DNA of 64,000 nt from Labilibaculum sp. DW002. Its GTDB lineage: Bacteria; Bacteroidota; Bacteroidia; Bacteroidales; Marinifilaceae. Made by a program: the position numbers and the translations under genes. The DNA is taken from assembly GCF_029029525.1 (NCBI RefSeq), contig NZ_JAKJSC010000001.1:1612001-1676000 (forward strand). Direction: 5' to 3'. Under the pieces are notes generated by a model. The model was given only the letters and a program-made list of their open reading frames with translations, was not told the DNA's origin and searched no databases. Positions 16,994 to 24,083 of this stretch are shown here, piece by piece (position 1 is the stretch's first letter; each line of letters opens with the position of its first letter).

Positions 16994-17806
16994 CTAGACA
17001 TGGCTCGTTTCATTTTCTTTAATTTGGTTCTGAAGTAAATTGCTATGCAGATATTCACACACGTATTCGGTATGTTGCCTTACAACCTCTCCAATAATTA
17101 TAATACTTGGCGTTCCCACATTCTTTTGTTCTACAAGCTTTTCAATATTTTCTATTGTAGAAATGGCCGTTTTCTCATTTGCTAACGAACCGTTTTGTAT
17201 TACAGCAACCGGAACTCCTGATTTGTTATTATTCTTAAAAATTTCAACGATCTCGGAAAGTTTATTTCTTCCCATTAGTATAACTATAGTTGCAGATGAT
17301 TTTGCTGCCAGTTTAATATCACTAGCCAGTTGATTATTTTGTGTTGTCCCGCTTAAAACCCAGAAGCTTTCGCTGATTCCCCTGCTGGTTAAAGAAATGC
17401 CCTTAAGTGCAGGTAGTGTTGTTGCTGATGAAAGGCCTGGGATTACGGCGACCTTTATTCCATGCAACTCAGCATATTCAGCCTCTTCTTTGCCACGACC
17501 AAAAATAAAAGGATCTCCTCCTTTTAATCGGACTACATTGCCATATTTATATGAGTAGTCAACAATTAATTTGTTTATCTCATCCTGAGTGTGACTATGA
17601 TTATTGGCTCGCTTACCTACATATACTTTCAGGCTGTTTTTCGGTGCATATTCCAGAATTTCAGGATTAACCAAAGCGTCGTAAAGGACTACTTTAGCTC
17701 TTTTAAGTGCATTTGCTCCTTTTATACTTATTAGTTCAGGATCTCCCGGTCCTGCACCTACTAATGTCAGAACCGGTTTGTCATATTTATTTGTTTTGGC
17801 TTCCAT
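16994..17806 (-). CDS. cobA: Uroporphyrinogen-III C-methyltransferase
   Basis: The 270-residue SAM-dependent enzyme makes precorrin-2, the first step towards sirohaem. The glycine-rich SAM site LVGAGPGDPELISIKGANAL opens the protein. VRLKGGDPFIFGRGKEEAE and PGLSSATTLPALKGISLTSRG follow, and then the C-terminal GEVVRQ. The stop of the sulfite reductase lies only nine bases upstream of its start codon. SAM is a substrate here, which gives some sense to a SAM riboswitch at the head of the operon. Confidence 0.93.
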   Translation of the reverse strand: MEAKTNKYDKPVLTLVGAGPGDPELISIKGANALKRAKVVLYDALVNPEILEYAPKNSLKVYVGKRANNHSHTQDEINKLIVDYSYKYGNVVRLKGGDPFIFGRGKEEAEYAELHGIKVAVIPGLSSATTLPALKGISLTSRGISESFWVLSGTTQNNQLASDIKLAAKSSATIVILMGRNKLSEIVEIFKNNNKSGVPVAVIQNGSLANEKTAISTIENIEKLVEQKNVGTPSIIIIGEVVRQHTEYVCEYLHSNLLQNQIKENETSHV

Positions 17807-17815
17807 GTCTTTATC

Positions 17816-19891
17816 TTAAAAGTCGATTTCAATAAATTTTCTTGTTTTGCTTATATACTTGTCTGCAAACGCTTTGGCTGGTCTTTGTTTATTAATTAGA
17901 AGAATTGTGTCTTTAAAGCTATTTTCCTTGCTTGTTATCTTTTTACTTGTAATTAAATTATCAAAGTCATTTATTACTTCAATCTCCGTGTTTACAGCAA
18001 TCTTGTTTTTTATAAGAATCGATTTTGCGATTGAAATAAGAGCGGCATAATTATGAAATATTGCATCTGCGTATTCTTCGTTTTCGTAAGCAATATCAGA
18101 CTCTTCAAATCTATTTTTTGCCTCATTCGTAAATCTTTCTGCCCAATTGATATCAACTACTGGGGCAGTTGCAATCTTATTAGTTTCAAACTTTTTATCG
18201 TTTCCCCAGTCATAAAAATCACTTTCAATAAGATTTGTTTTATTTGTTAAGGGAGTAAGAAGGTCAAAATAAAACGTCTTAGTTTTTTCGTTATAGTATT
18301 CATTAAATGTTTTATCGTCCAAATTATTCTTAGTGAAATCTGAAAGTATTATCCTAAGTGCATCAGGTACCCTCTTGGCAGGTATTTTAATTACTTTTTC
18401 ACTAAAGACACCATTGCCGTCACCTGTTATACCTCCGCCTAACATTATTTGGCTTCCCGGAGCTTGTCTACCATCAACAGAAAATATTGTTCCGTGAAAA
18501 CCAATTGATGCTATTGACTGTTGCCCACAAGAGTTTGGACATCCGCTTAGTTTAATCCTTAAATTCTTATCTCCGATAAGCTCAGGAAATTCATCAATAA
18601 TCACTCTTTCAATTTCTGCAGATAATTTGCTTGTGTTTGTTATGGCTCTGACACAAGTGTCTGTACCCGGACATGATGTCACATCTGCAGTGCTATCGGC
18701 TCCAGGCTCAGCCAATCCAATCTCGTTTAGCAAATTGAAAATTCCTTTTAAATTCTCATTAGTTACAAACTTCAGAATAAGTCCCTGAGTAATGCTTAGT
18801 CTGATATCATCAGCCGCGTATAGCTTTACAATACCGGCTAATTTTCTAGCTGTATCGCTATCGATGTTTCCTATCGTTAGCTTAATTTGAATGGCATTAA
18901 ATCCTTCCTGCTTTTGTTTCGATACATTCGTTTGTAACCACAATAAATATTTGTCTTCATTTAAAATTTCGATATCTTTTGTATTGCCCGCTTTTAAATT
19001 GGGAACAATTTGATTGTAAGATTCTCTGCTAATAACGAATTTCTCATGTTTAACGGCTATTTTTTCCTCATTTATTAATTGAATTACAAGCGAAAGACCA
19101 AGCTCTTTAATTAGAAATTTCAATCTCGATTTTGCTCTGTTGTTTCTTTCTCCATATCTGTCGAATACACGAATAACAGCTTCAGTGAAGGGTATCAGTT
19201 CGTCTTCTGGAATAAATTCTGTCGCAACATCGGCTAGTTTTGGAGAGACTCCCAGCCCGCCACCAATCATGACCTTGAAACCTCTTTTTTCTTCTCCTGA
19301 AATAATCTTAATTTTCGGAATAAACCCAAGGTCATGAATAAAACTCAGTCCCTCGTCTTCTTCATTTGATGAAAAAGAGAATTTTAATTTTCTTCCCAGT
19401 TTTTGCCCAAAAGGATTCCACAATATGTATTCGTAAAGCGCCTGAGCATAGGGTGAAACGTCGAATGTTTCTTTTGGATCAATTCCGGAAAAAGGGGAGG
19501 CTGTTATGTTTCGAACAGTATGACCACAGGCTTCTCTAATTGTTAATCCAACTTTATCAAGTTCACTCCAAATAGCTGGAGTATCTTTAATTTTTACTGA
19601 ATAAATCTGAATATCCTGTCTTGTGGTGATATGTAACATGCCATTAGCGAATTGGTCTACAAGTTCAGCGATTTTAGTCAGCTGTTGTCCGGTTATTCTT
19701 CCATAAGGAATCTTAATTCGAACCATCTGTACTCCTTTTTGACGCTGACCATGAATACCTCTTATGGAGTGAAATCCTTTGAAGCTCTCTTGGTCAATAC
19801 TGCCGTTTTTAAATAATTGGATTTTTGATTCCAGTTCTTTTATATCATTTTTTACTGATTGGGATGGATTAGTCGAATTTAGAATAGTCAT
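17816..19891 (-). CDS. Assimilatory sulfite reductase (sirohaem/4Fe-4S) with HEPN-like C-terminal extension
   Basis: The 691-residue protein is a nitrite/sulfite reductase. Two ferredoxin-like half domains and two sirohaem/4Fe-4S domains are visible. The cluster ligands are in SCPGTDTCVRAI (about residues 405-415) and GCPNSCGQQ (about 450-458). It reduces sulfite to sulfide. The last 90 or so residues (from about 600: WAERFTNEAKNRFEESD, then YADAIFHNYAALISIAKSIL) are not part of the reductase and resemble a HEPN helical domain. Bacteroidota reductases with this tail exist, but its role is unknown. This is the first long gene of the operon, 44 bases after the second leader terminator. Confidence 0.9.
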   Translation of the reverse strand: MTILNSTNPSQSVKNDIKELESKIQLFKNGSIDQESFKGFHSIRGIHGQRQKGVQMVRIKIPYGRITGQQLTKIAELVDQFANGMLHITTRQDIQIYSVKIKDTPAIWSELDKVGLTIREACGHTVRNITASPFSGIDPKETFDVSPYAQALYEYILWNPFGQKLGRKLKFSFSSNEEDEGLSFIHDLGFIPKIKIISGEEKRGFKVMIGGGLGVSPKLADVATEFIPEDELIPFTEAVIRVFDRYGERNNRAKSRLKFLIKELGLSLVIQLINEEKIAVKHEKFVISRESYNQIVPNLKAGNTKDIEILNEDKYLLWLQTNVSKQKQEGFNAIQIKLTIGNIDSDTARKLAGIVKLYAADDIRLSITQGLILKFVTNENLKGIFNLLNEIGLAEPGADSTADVTSCPGTDTCVRAITNTSKLSAEIERVIIDEFPELIGDKNLRIKLSGCPNSCGQQSIASIGFHGTIFSVDGRQAPGSQIMLGGGITGDGNGVFSEKVIKIPAKRVPDALRIILSDFTKNNLDDKTFNEYYNEKTKTFYFDLLTPLTNKTNLIESDFYDWGNDKKFETNKIATAPVVDINWAERFTNEAKNRFEESDIAYENEEYADAIFHNYAALISIAKSILIKNKIAVNTEIEVINDFDNLITSKKITSKENSFKDTILLINKQRPAKAFADKYISKTRKFIEIDF

Positions 19892-19934
19892 GTTTTTAAT
19901 TTATTAAAAGAATATTTGGATGTTTGATTTTATG

Positions 19935-19969
19935 CAAAAAAAAAGCCTTCCGAGTATCCGGAAGGCTTT
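19935..19969 (-). terminator. Attenuator terminator T2, between leader peptide 2 and the sulfite reductase
   Basis: A perfect 11-bp stem, AAAGCCTTCCG with CGGAAGGCTTT, has a six-base loop and is followed leftward by nine T. It stands directly in front of the operon's first enzyme gene, so it must be bypassed for expression. The segment CCGGATA of its 5' arm and loop (19961-19955) is complementary to TATCCGG inside leader peptide gene 2 (20031-20025), a possible antiterminator. Confidence 0.9.
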
Positions 19970-19992
19970 ACTATAAGTGATATGTTTTGATT

Positions 19993-20136
19993 TTAGAACA
20001 TAGTACAATCATAGTTATAATATCCCGGATAGGTCAAAATAATGCGCATACAACAGCACATACAGCAAATGCAGCACATCATTGTGTTAGAAGAATCTAT
20101 ACGGTTTTTAACTATGTTTTGTATTGTGCTTTTCAT
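19993..20136 (-). CDS. Cysteine-codon-rich leader peptide 2 (47 codons)
   Basis: The minus-strand frame runs from ATG at 20136 to TAA at 19993-19995. After a basic start it reads MMCCICCMCCCM at codons 19-30, giving seven Cys codons within twelve, then ends ...TYPGYYNYDCTMF. A terminator follows 24 bases after the stop, and the operon for cysteine precursor synthesis comes next. This matches a classic transcription attenuator: ribosomes stalling at Cys (and Met) codons when charged tRNA is scarce would favour read-through. No homologue was recognised. The evidence is the codon cluster, its placement between two terminators and the pathway downstream. A secreted metal-binding peptide is a weak alternative, since there is no signal sequence. 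Confidence 0.82.
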   Translation of the reverse strand: MKSTIQNIVKNRIDSSNTMMCCICCMCCCMRIILTYPGYYNYDCTMF

Positions 20137-20176
20137 CTTAATTTTTATTTAGCGGATGTTTTTTTGAAATCTAACT

Positions 20177-20212
20177 ATAAAAAAAAGCCTTTCTGATGAC
20201 ACAGAAAGGCTT
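20177..20212 (-). terminator. Attenuator terminator T1, after leader peptide 1
   Basis: A perfect 11-bp stem, AAGCCTTTCTG with CAGAAAGGCTT, has a six-base loop and is followed leftward by eight T. It lies about 35 bases after the stop codon of leader peptide 1 and about 40 bases before leader peptide 2. An AAAGG at the end of leader 1 could pair with CCTTT of its 5' arm. Confidence 0.9.
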
Positions 20213-20245
20213 AGTATATAATTATTTAAATTACACGTGATGAGC

Positions 20246-20329
20246 TCATCCTTTGTCGATAGGTATGTACATACAGCAGCAACAATTGTTCTGCTTTGAT
20301 TTCACGATATGTAATTTTTCTTTTCTCAT
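20246..20329 (-). CDS. Cysteine-codon-rich leader peptide 1 (27 codons)
   Basis: The minus-strand frame runs from ATG at 20329 to TGA at 20246-20248: MRKEKLHIVKSKQ, then NNCCCCM, then YIPIDKG. Four consecutive Cys codons (TGT TGC TGC TGT) and a Met follow a lysine-rich start. A GAAAAG purine stretch precedes the ATG. The strong terminator T1 follows the stop codon. The arrangement repeats that of leader 2 further downstream, so the operon appears to have two Cys-sensing attenuators in series. The frame is too short for most gene callers. Confidence 0.8.
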   Translation of the reverse strand: MRKEKLHIVKSKQNNCCCCMYIPIDKG

Positions 20330-20358
20330 CTTTTCAAAGGTGTCTTATGTTGTTTTAG

Positions 20359-20389
20359 CAACAATATGTTAATGTTTTCGGAATGCAAA
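20359..20389 (-). promoter_or_regulatory. Bacteroidota-type promoter upstream of leader peptide 1
   Basis: TTTG (20389-20386) is followed after exactly 19 bases by TATTGTTG (20366-20359), one mismatch from the Bacteroidota consensus TTTG / TAnnTTTG. Transcription would begin near 20353, about 25 bases before the leader peptide 1 start codon and downstream of the SAM riboswitch. If real, the leader attenuators can be transcribed independently of the riboswitch. Confidence 0.55.
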
Positions 20390-20486
20390 TCTTTTTTTAT
20401 GATTTCAGGTATAATTCCCAGAGTTTAAATAAAGTGTTGCGATCGAAAGTGTTGAATGTGTTTTTTATCTCTAATTTAATTTATAT

Positions 20487-20580
20487 TTTCCATAAGCTAT
20501 CGGATCAGGACTTAGCACCTTAACTGGTGTCAGGTTGCTAGAGTTTCATCGAACCTGTCTCTCCACTCTTCTGTATAAAT
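20487..20580 (-). promoter_or_regulatory. SAM-I riboswitch (S box)
   Basis: The minus strand carries the conserved S-box core in order: AGAGTGGAGAGACAGG, then TTCGATGAAACTCTAGCAACC, then the P3 arm GACACCAGTTAAGGTGC and TAAGTCC. The P2 kink-turn GATGAAA and the P3/J3-4 block AAGGTGCTAA are diagnostic. ATTTATA at the 5' side and TATAAAT just past the 3' side could extend P1. SAM-I elements shut off methionine/cysteine and sulfur genes when SAM is high. It faces the sulfate operon, 0.6 kb upstream of the first enzyme gene. No terminator with a T tract was found directly after it, so how it acts here is unclear. Confidence 0.88.
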
Positions 20581-20805
20581 CAACTATTTCTAATTGAATT
20601 TGACGACACAAACATAAAGTGCTTTCACCGTCTTTCCAAATTCATAACAATTTAATGATGAATCGAAATCCACTTATAGTTAAGGATTCTAGTCAACCAT
20701 GCTAGCTCACCAATGCAGCACCCCCCTGTATTAGCACCGATTTTAAGTAAAAAAAAACAAGATCTTCATGCATTAAAATAAATAAACTAAAAATCTTTAT
20801 TTATT
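20581..20805. other. Upstream region of the sulfate operon, no gene
   Basis: AT-rich sequence that should contain the promoter for the SAM riboswitch transcript. A GC-richer patch at 20700-20740 was compared with tRNA structure and does not fold as one. Confidence 0.4.
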
Positions 20806-21069
20806 TTGAATTTAGATAATGGCAGGCAAACTGAAAATTTGACCAAACTTCTCTTCTTTGAAAAGAAAAGGCGAAGCCTTATCAGATTGGGAATTGAAGC
20901 TGGGCAAGTCTATGCTTGGAGTAGAACTCAAAAGGGTGGATGGGCGGTTGCTCAGAGTCCAATTCTTATTACTACAATTACATTGGAAAGGTTGAAGAAA
21001 CGCGGCTATGTTTCTATGTCAAAAATTGTATTTACAGGTACGGTCTTGTGTATGAAACGTAGCGTATAA
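20806..21069 (+). pseudogene. Group II intron reverse transcriptase, extreme C-terminal fragment
   Basis: The rightward frame reads RRSLIRLGIEAGQVYAWSRT, KGGWAVAQSPILITTITLER, then LKKRGYVSM. This is the terminal block found in one class of bacterial group II intron proteins. Nothing of the reverse transcriptase domains precedes it. After GYVSM the homology ends, and the last 15 or so residues come from a repeat that begins near 21035. It is a fragment, oriented opposite to the intron remnant at 6.4-6.7 kb and apparently of another intron class. Confidence 0.6.
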
Positions 21070-21234
21070 AAAGACGCTAACTTTTCGGATAAACACAGAG
21101 CCGAATTTTTATATTTTGTTTTTAATTTATCAATCTTAAAAGCCAAATTTAAAAATTTGGCGAACTTCGTAAATATACACAAACCTCTCGAAAAGCCTAT
21201 ATTAGCTATATTTTATACACGTTATGCTTAGTGT
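21035..21234. repeat. Cassette-type intergenic repeat (possible attC-like element)
   Basis: The segment contains TACGGTCTTGTGTATGAAAC, GCGTATAAAAAGACGCTAAC, a hairpin GCCAAATTTAAAAATTTGGC, and CACGTTATGCTTAG near its right end. Inverted to the last, TAAGCACAAC stands at the other end of the adjacent gene (22294-22303). Gene-sized segments bordered by such repeats recall integron-type cassettes. No integrase is present and the attC fold was not computed, so the label is tentative. Confidence 0.45.
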
Positions 21235-22293
21235 TTAGTGCTTTTCCGCTTTACTTAATTCCAAAGTCATTTTTATAAAATCAGATATGCTTTTTCCTAA
21301 AACTGCCATTCCTGCATCGTGAGGATTTTCCAATTTATAGCGTCCTTTTGCCGAACCATTTAAAGCATAGTCGAATCCATCAATTATTACTATACACCAA
21401 TGACTTCGCCTACACTCAATAATTACTTCTTCAGCATAAAAAGGCCAATCTCCCTTATATTCCGATTTCAAAATTTTCTTTGATTTATATTCAGGATTTA
21501 CTTTTCGCTCAACTTCGTCAAGCATTGTTCTCTTATGAACCTTTTTCGGTGTCTCTTTATATTTTGTGGTTTGACTTCGATAATCCTTTTTCCCGAAATC
21601 TTTTTCATATAATATTCCAAAATCAAAAAACGTTGATGATGATAATTGTAAACCTTTTTGACCTAAACATTTAAAAATAAACTGTCTCGAAATTGCGGAA
21701 ATATACTTTTCAAAGACTACAATTATGTAAGTGGATATTTTTTGATAAACTTCGTGACTTAAATTAAAATCCATCAGCTTTTGATAATCTTTTGAGTCAA
21801 GAGCCTTGTTTTCAAACTCTTCCCATAGTTTTTTTGTATTAATTCCAATTTGCGCATTGTCAGTAATCAAATCGAAATTGTGATATCTTGCCAATTTACC
21901 GAACTCAGAAAGTATAAATAGAAGTTCTTTTAAATCCGAATTTGTTTGGATAAACTCATTGTCTAAATCAAACTGGGGGCTGTCGAAATCGAAGTAATAA
22001 TTGTCGATTATTTCCTTTAGTAATTTTTCTAAATCGTGTCCTAAGTTTTTAAGATACCTAAAGTTCGGAAGTTCTTCGTGTTTGTGGAAGTAACCCAAGC
22101 AAATGTAGGCTTTCATAAATCTCTCAAATCCTTGCGATAAAAGTTGAAAAGGAAGAAAGTAAAAATCGTTGTTGAGATTGATATTTTGAAGTTCGCCAAA
22201 ACCTAATTTAATCAACTTGTCAGAGGTTTCAAATTCCTCTAAAAGCGCAAAATATTTTATGTTCTCAATTTCTGGCATTCTGTTTTTCGGCAT
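21235..22293 (-). CDS. Hypothetical HEPN-like protein
   Basis: The 352-residue soluble protein starts at the ATG at 22293; a TTG three codons earlier lies inside the flanking repeat. Residues about 45-110 (FLPFQLLSQGFERFMKAYI, then YLKNLGHDLEKLLKEI) resemble the helical HEPN/AbiV-like fold, where a large helical protein follows a short N-terminus. The usual HEPN RNase motif R-x4-6-H is not evident here, although H89 lies in the GHDLEK stretch. The C-terminal third (GDWPFYAEEVIIECRRSHWC) is unrecognised. The gene is bounded by cassette-like repeats on both sides, suggesting mobility. Defence or toxin-like function is a guess from fold and context. Confidence 0.5.
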   Translation of the reverse strand: MPKNRMPEIENIKYFALLEEFETSDKLIKLGFGELQNINLNNDFYFLPFQLLSQGFERFMKAYICLGYFHKHEELPNFRYLKNLGHDLEKLLKEIIDNYYFDFDSPQFDLDNEFIQTNSDLKELLFILSEFGKLARYHNFDLITDNAQIGINTKKLWEEFENKALDSKDYQKLMDFNLSHEVYQKISTYIIVVFEKYISAISRQFIFKCLGQKGLQLSSSTFFDFGILYEKDFGKKDYRSQTTKYKETPKKVHKRTMLDEVERKVNPEYKSKKILKSEYKGDWPFYAEEVIIECRRSHWCIVIIDGFDYALNGSAKGRYKLENPHDAGMAVLGKSISDFIKMTLELSKAEKH

Positions 22294-22302
22294 TAAGCAC
22301 AA

Positions 22303-23008
22303 CTTCTAAATAAACGCAATGGCGTTCATATTTATAGTAAAAGTTTATTTCCAGACCTATATAGAGCGGGAGTGTACACTTATTATGTTTTTAATATTAA
22401 AAATCATCAATAAAACGGCACTAATACTTTTACTAAAGTATTAAATCTAAACTAAGATTCATATTGTCAAACCTGTCAACTTTCCGACATGGGAAATCAC
22501 ATTTTAAATAAGTCGCTATTTTGAAAACTGGATAAGCTAAATATTGAATCAAGAAACGATGTGTTTTTATTCGGTAATAAAAACTACCTCTGTAGATTAA
22601 TAGGCATAAACAGAATGTGAAACGTAATAATGGAGCTATTTGTAAAGAGTTTTTAAGGGGTATTTATCCAGATCTTATCTGTTCCTATCGATCACCTATC
22701 CCGCTTCTATCTCGATCGTTTATCCTACTTAAACGATCTTTCTGATAGCAAAACAAATTAATTTGATGGAAATTTCTATTTCTCTAGTAAAATAAGCCTT
22801 TGCAGAGAATAAAGGCTACAAATAGAGCTATAATAAAGGGGTTTTAAGGGTGTTTATCTAGGTCTTAAATAGTTTCTATCCCGATCTTATCTAGATCGCT
22901 TATCCGTTTCGGAGGATATGAAAAAAGCCAATTAATATTTTAGTGATTCAGGTCTCAATTTCCCGAAGTCTAAAATATTATTTGGCTCGAATACAAATTG
23001 CCTGGCAA
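22303..23008. other. Intergenic region with dispersed repeats, no gene
   Basis: About 0.7 kb without coding frames. AACTGGATAAGCT (22526-22538) repeats the one at 11860. TTAAGGGGTATTTATC (22653-22668) and TTAAGGGTGTTTATC (22844-22858) head two imperfect direct repeats about 190 bases apart, each followed by alternating GATCTTATCT / TCTATC[C]CGATC blocks. The stretch lies between the HEPN-like gene and the first gene of the conjugative module, so one border of that element may be here. Confidence 0.5.
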
Positions 23009-23680
23009 TTACACATCCGAGCTTTGCTCGGATTGCATCATGTAAGTTTGTAAGGTGCTGAATATTTCCAGTTGCTCTTCATGAGATTTTGCAAACAGTA
23101 CATAGAGCATTTGAACCAGATAGCCTTGTGCATCGGGTTGCATTCTTCGAATGGCATCAATAATTTGTTTTTCCTGTACATTAAATTGATCTTCTACACC
23201 GCCTAAAGCATTTGTTTTACTAGGAATCAGATTGTTCGCAAAAGCCCCTAATACCGATTGAATTGCAGGCATTTGAGTAATTGCTGTTACAGTATCCTTG
23301 GTTGTGCTAGTACTTGCCTCGGCAATATCTCTGGTGTGTTTGTCCTTTAGGTCGCTTATTTTATCATTTAGCTTTTCAATCGTAAATTCATGCTTTAGAT
23401 TCGTATCTTCCAAAGTTCTGATCTTATCCCCGTACTCTGTACTTAAGCTTAGGATTGTATTAAAATGTTCCCGTTCTACGGTTCTTAATTCTGCCGAAGC
23501 ATTCTGATTCATTTGGTGATTTTTTCTGCTGTCTATATCGATGAGCGGATAAGCACCAAATTCATCTAGCTCTCTTTCTTTTGCCCGCATTCGTTTTGCT
23601 TTGTTGATACAAGATGTAGAACAATATCTACTATCGGGTCTTTTCTTTTCAATCGGGTTTCCACAAATTTCACATTCCAT
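23009..23680 (-). CDS. Zinc-ribbon / coiled-coil protein of the mobile element
   Basis: Starting at the ATG at 23680, which fits after the stop of the upstream small gene (23721), the product has 223 residues. It opens with a four-cysteine zinc motif, CEICGNPIEKKRPDSRYCSTSC. A long charged coiled coil follows (about residues 70-150), then a Gln/Leu-rich C-terminus. Nothing more specific was recognised. Such proteins accompany mobilisation genes on Bacteroidota elements, so a DNA-transfer or partition accessory role is plausible. A longer in-frame version starting at 23800 would overlap the upstream gene by 80 bases and is less likely. Confidence 0.6.
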   Translation of the reverse strand: MECEICGNPIEKKRPDSRYCSTSCINKAKRMRAKERELDEFGAYPLIDIDSRKNHQMNQNASAELRTVEREHFNTILSLSTEYGDKIRTLEDTNLKHEFTIEKLNDKISDLKDKHTRDIAEASTSTTKDTVTAITQMPAIQSVLGAFANNLIPSKTNALGGVEDQFNVQEKQIIDAIRRMQPDAQGYLVQMLYVLFAKSHEEQLEIFSTLQTYMMQSEQSSDV

Positions 23681-23720
23681 TTTCTGGTTCTTTTTTAGTT
23701 GTTGGTTTATTTTAATAATT

Positions 23721-23930
23721 CTATTTTCTTTCAAGTATGCCAATTTCCCATTTGGTTCTCCATTCCACATTTTCATGAATGTATTTGACTTCGTTTTCAA
23801 GTAAGAGGTAATGTCCTTTGATGTGTTCCAAAAAGACAGGATTCAATTTTTTCATTCTTCGGCCAAGAGTTGAAATGGAAATGTCTAATTCCATTGCAAG
23901 CTCTTTTCTGTTCATTGTTCTGTATTCCAT
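23721..23930 (-). CDS. Small helix-turn-helix protein
   Basis: The 69-residue basic protein contains a recognisable helix-turn-helix, MNRKELAMELDISISTLGRR, with the recognition helix about residues 18-28. It precedes the zinc/coiled-coil gene by 40 bases, and the two probably form an operon downstream of the mobilisation genes. It could regulate the element or tether another protein to DNA; no family name can be given. Confidence 0.6.
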   Translation of the reverse strand: MEYRTMNRKELAMELDISISTLGRRMKKLNPVFLEHIKGHYLLLENEVKYIHENVEWRTKWEIGILERK

Positions 23931-24083
23931 TTTTAAATTTTTGCAGTTTGGTTATTCCTGAATTCTGTTTTTTTCGTGTTTGTATTCTTTTTAGAGTGTA
24001 CTCTTATAAAACCACATAAAATAAATTGACATTGTACAAATCAGGTGTATTCAATCGGTAGTCCTTATTTGGTAGCATGAACT

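Noticed and set aside
19987-20196. 69-codon plus-strand frame over leader peptide 2
   Set aside because: It is the shadow of the Cys-rich minus-strand leader; its His/Ala/Thr run is the complement of the Cys codons.
20390-20480. Terminator as expression platform of the SAM riboswitch
   Set aside because: No stem followed by a minus-strand T tract was found; the only T run is on the plus strand.
20690-20745. GC-richer patch upstream of the sulfate operon resembling pieces of a tRNA
   Set aside because: No consistent acceptor stem, D-arm and T-arm could be drawn on either strand.
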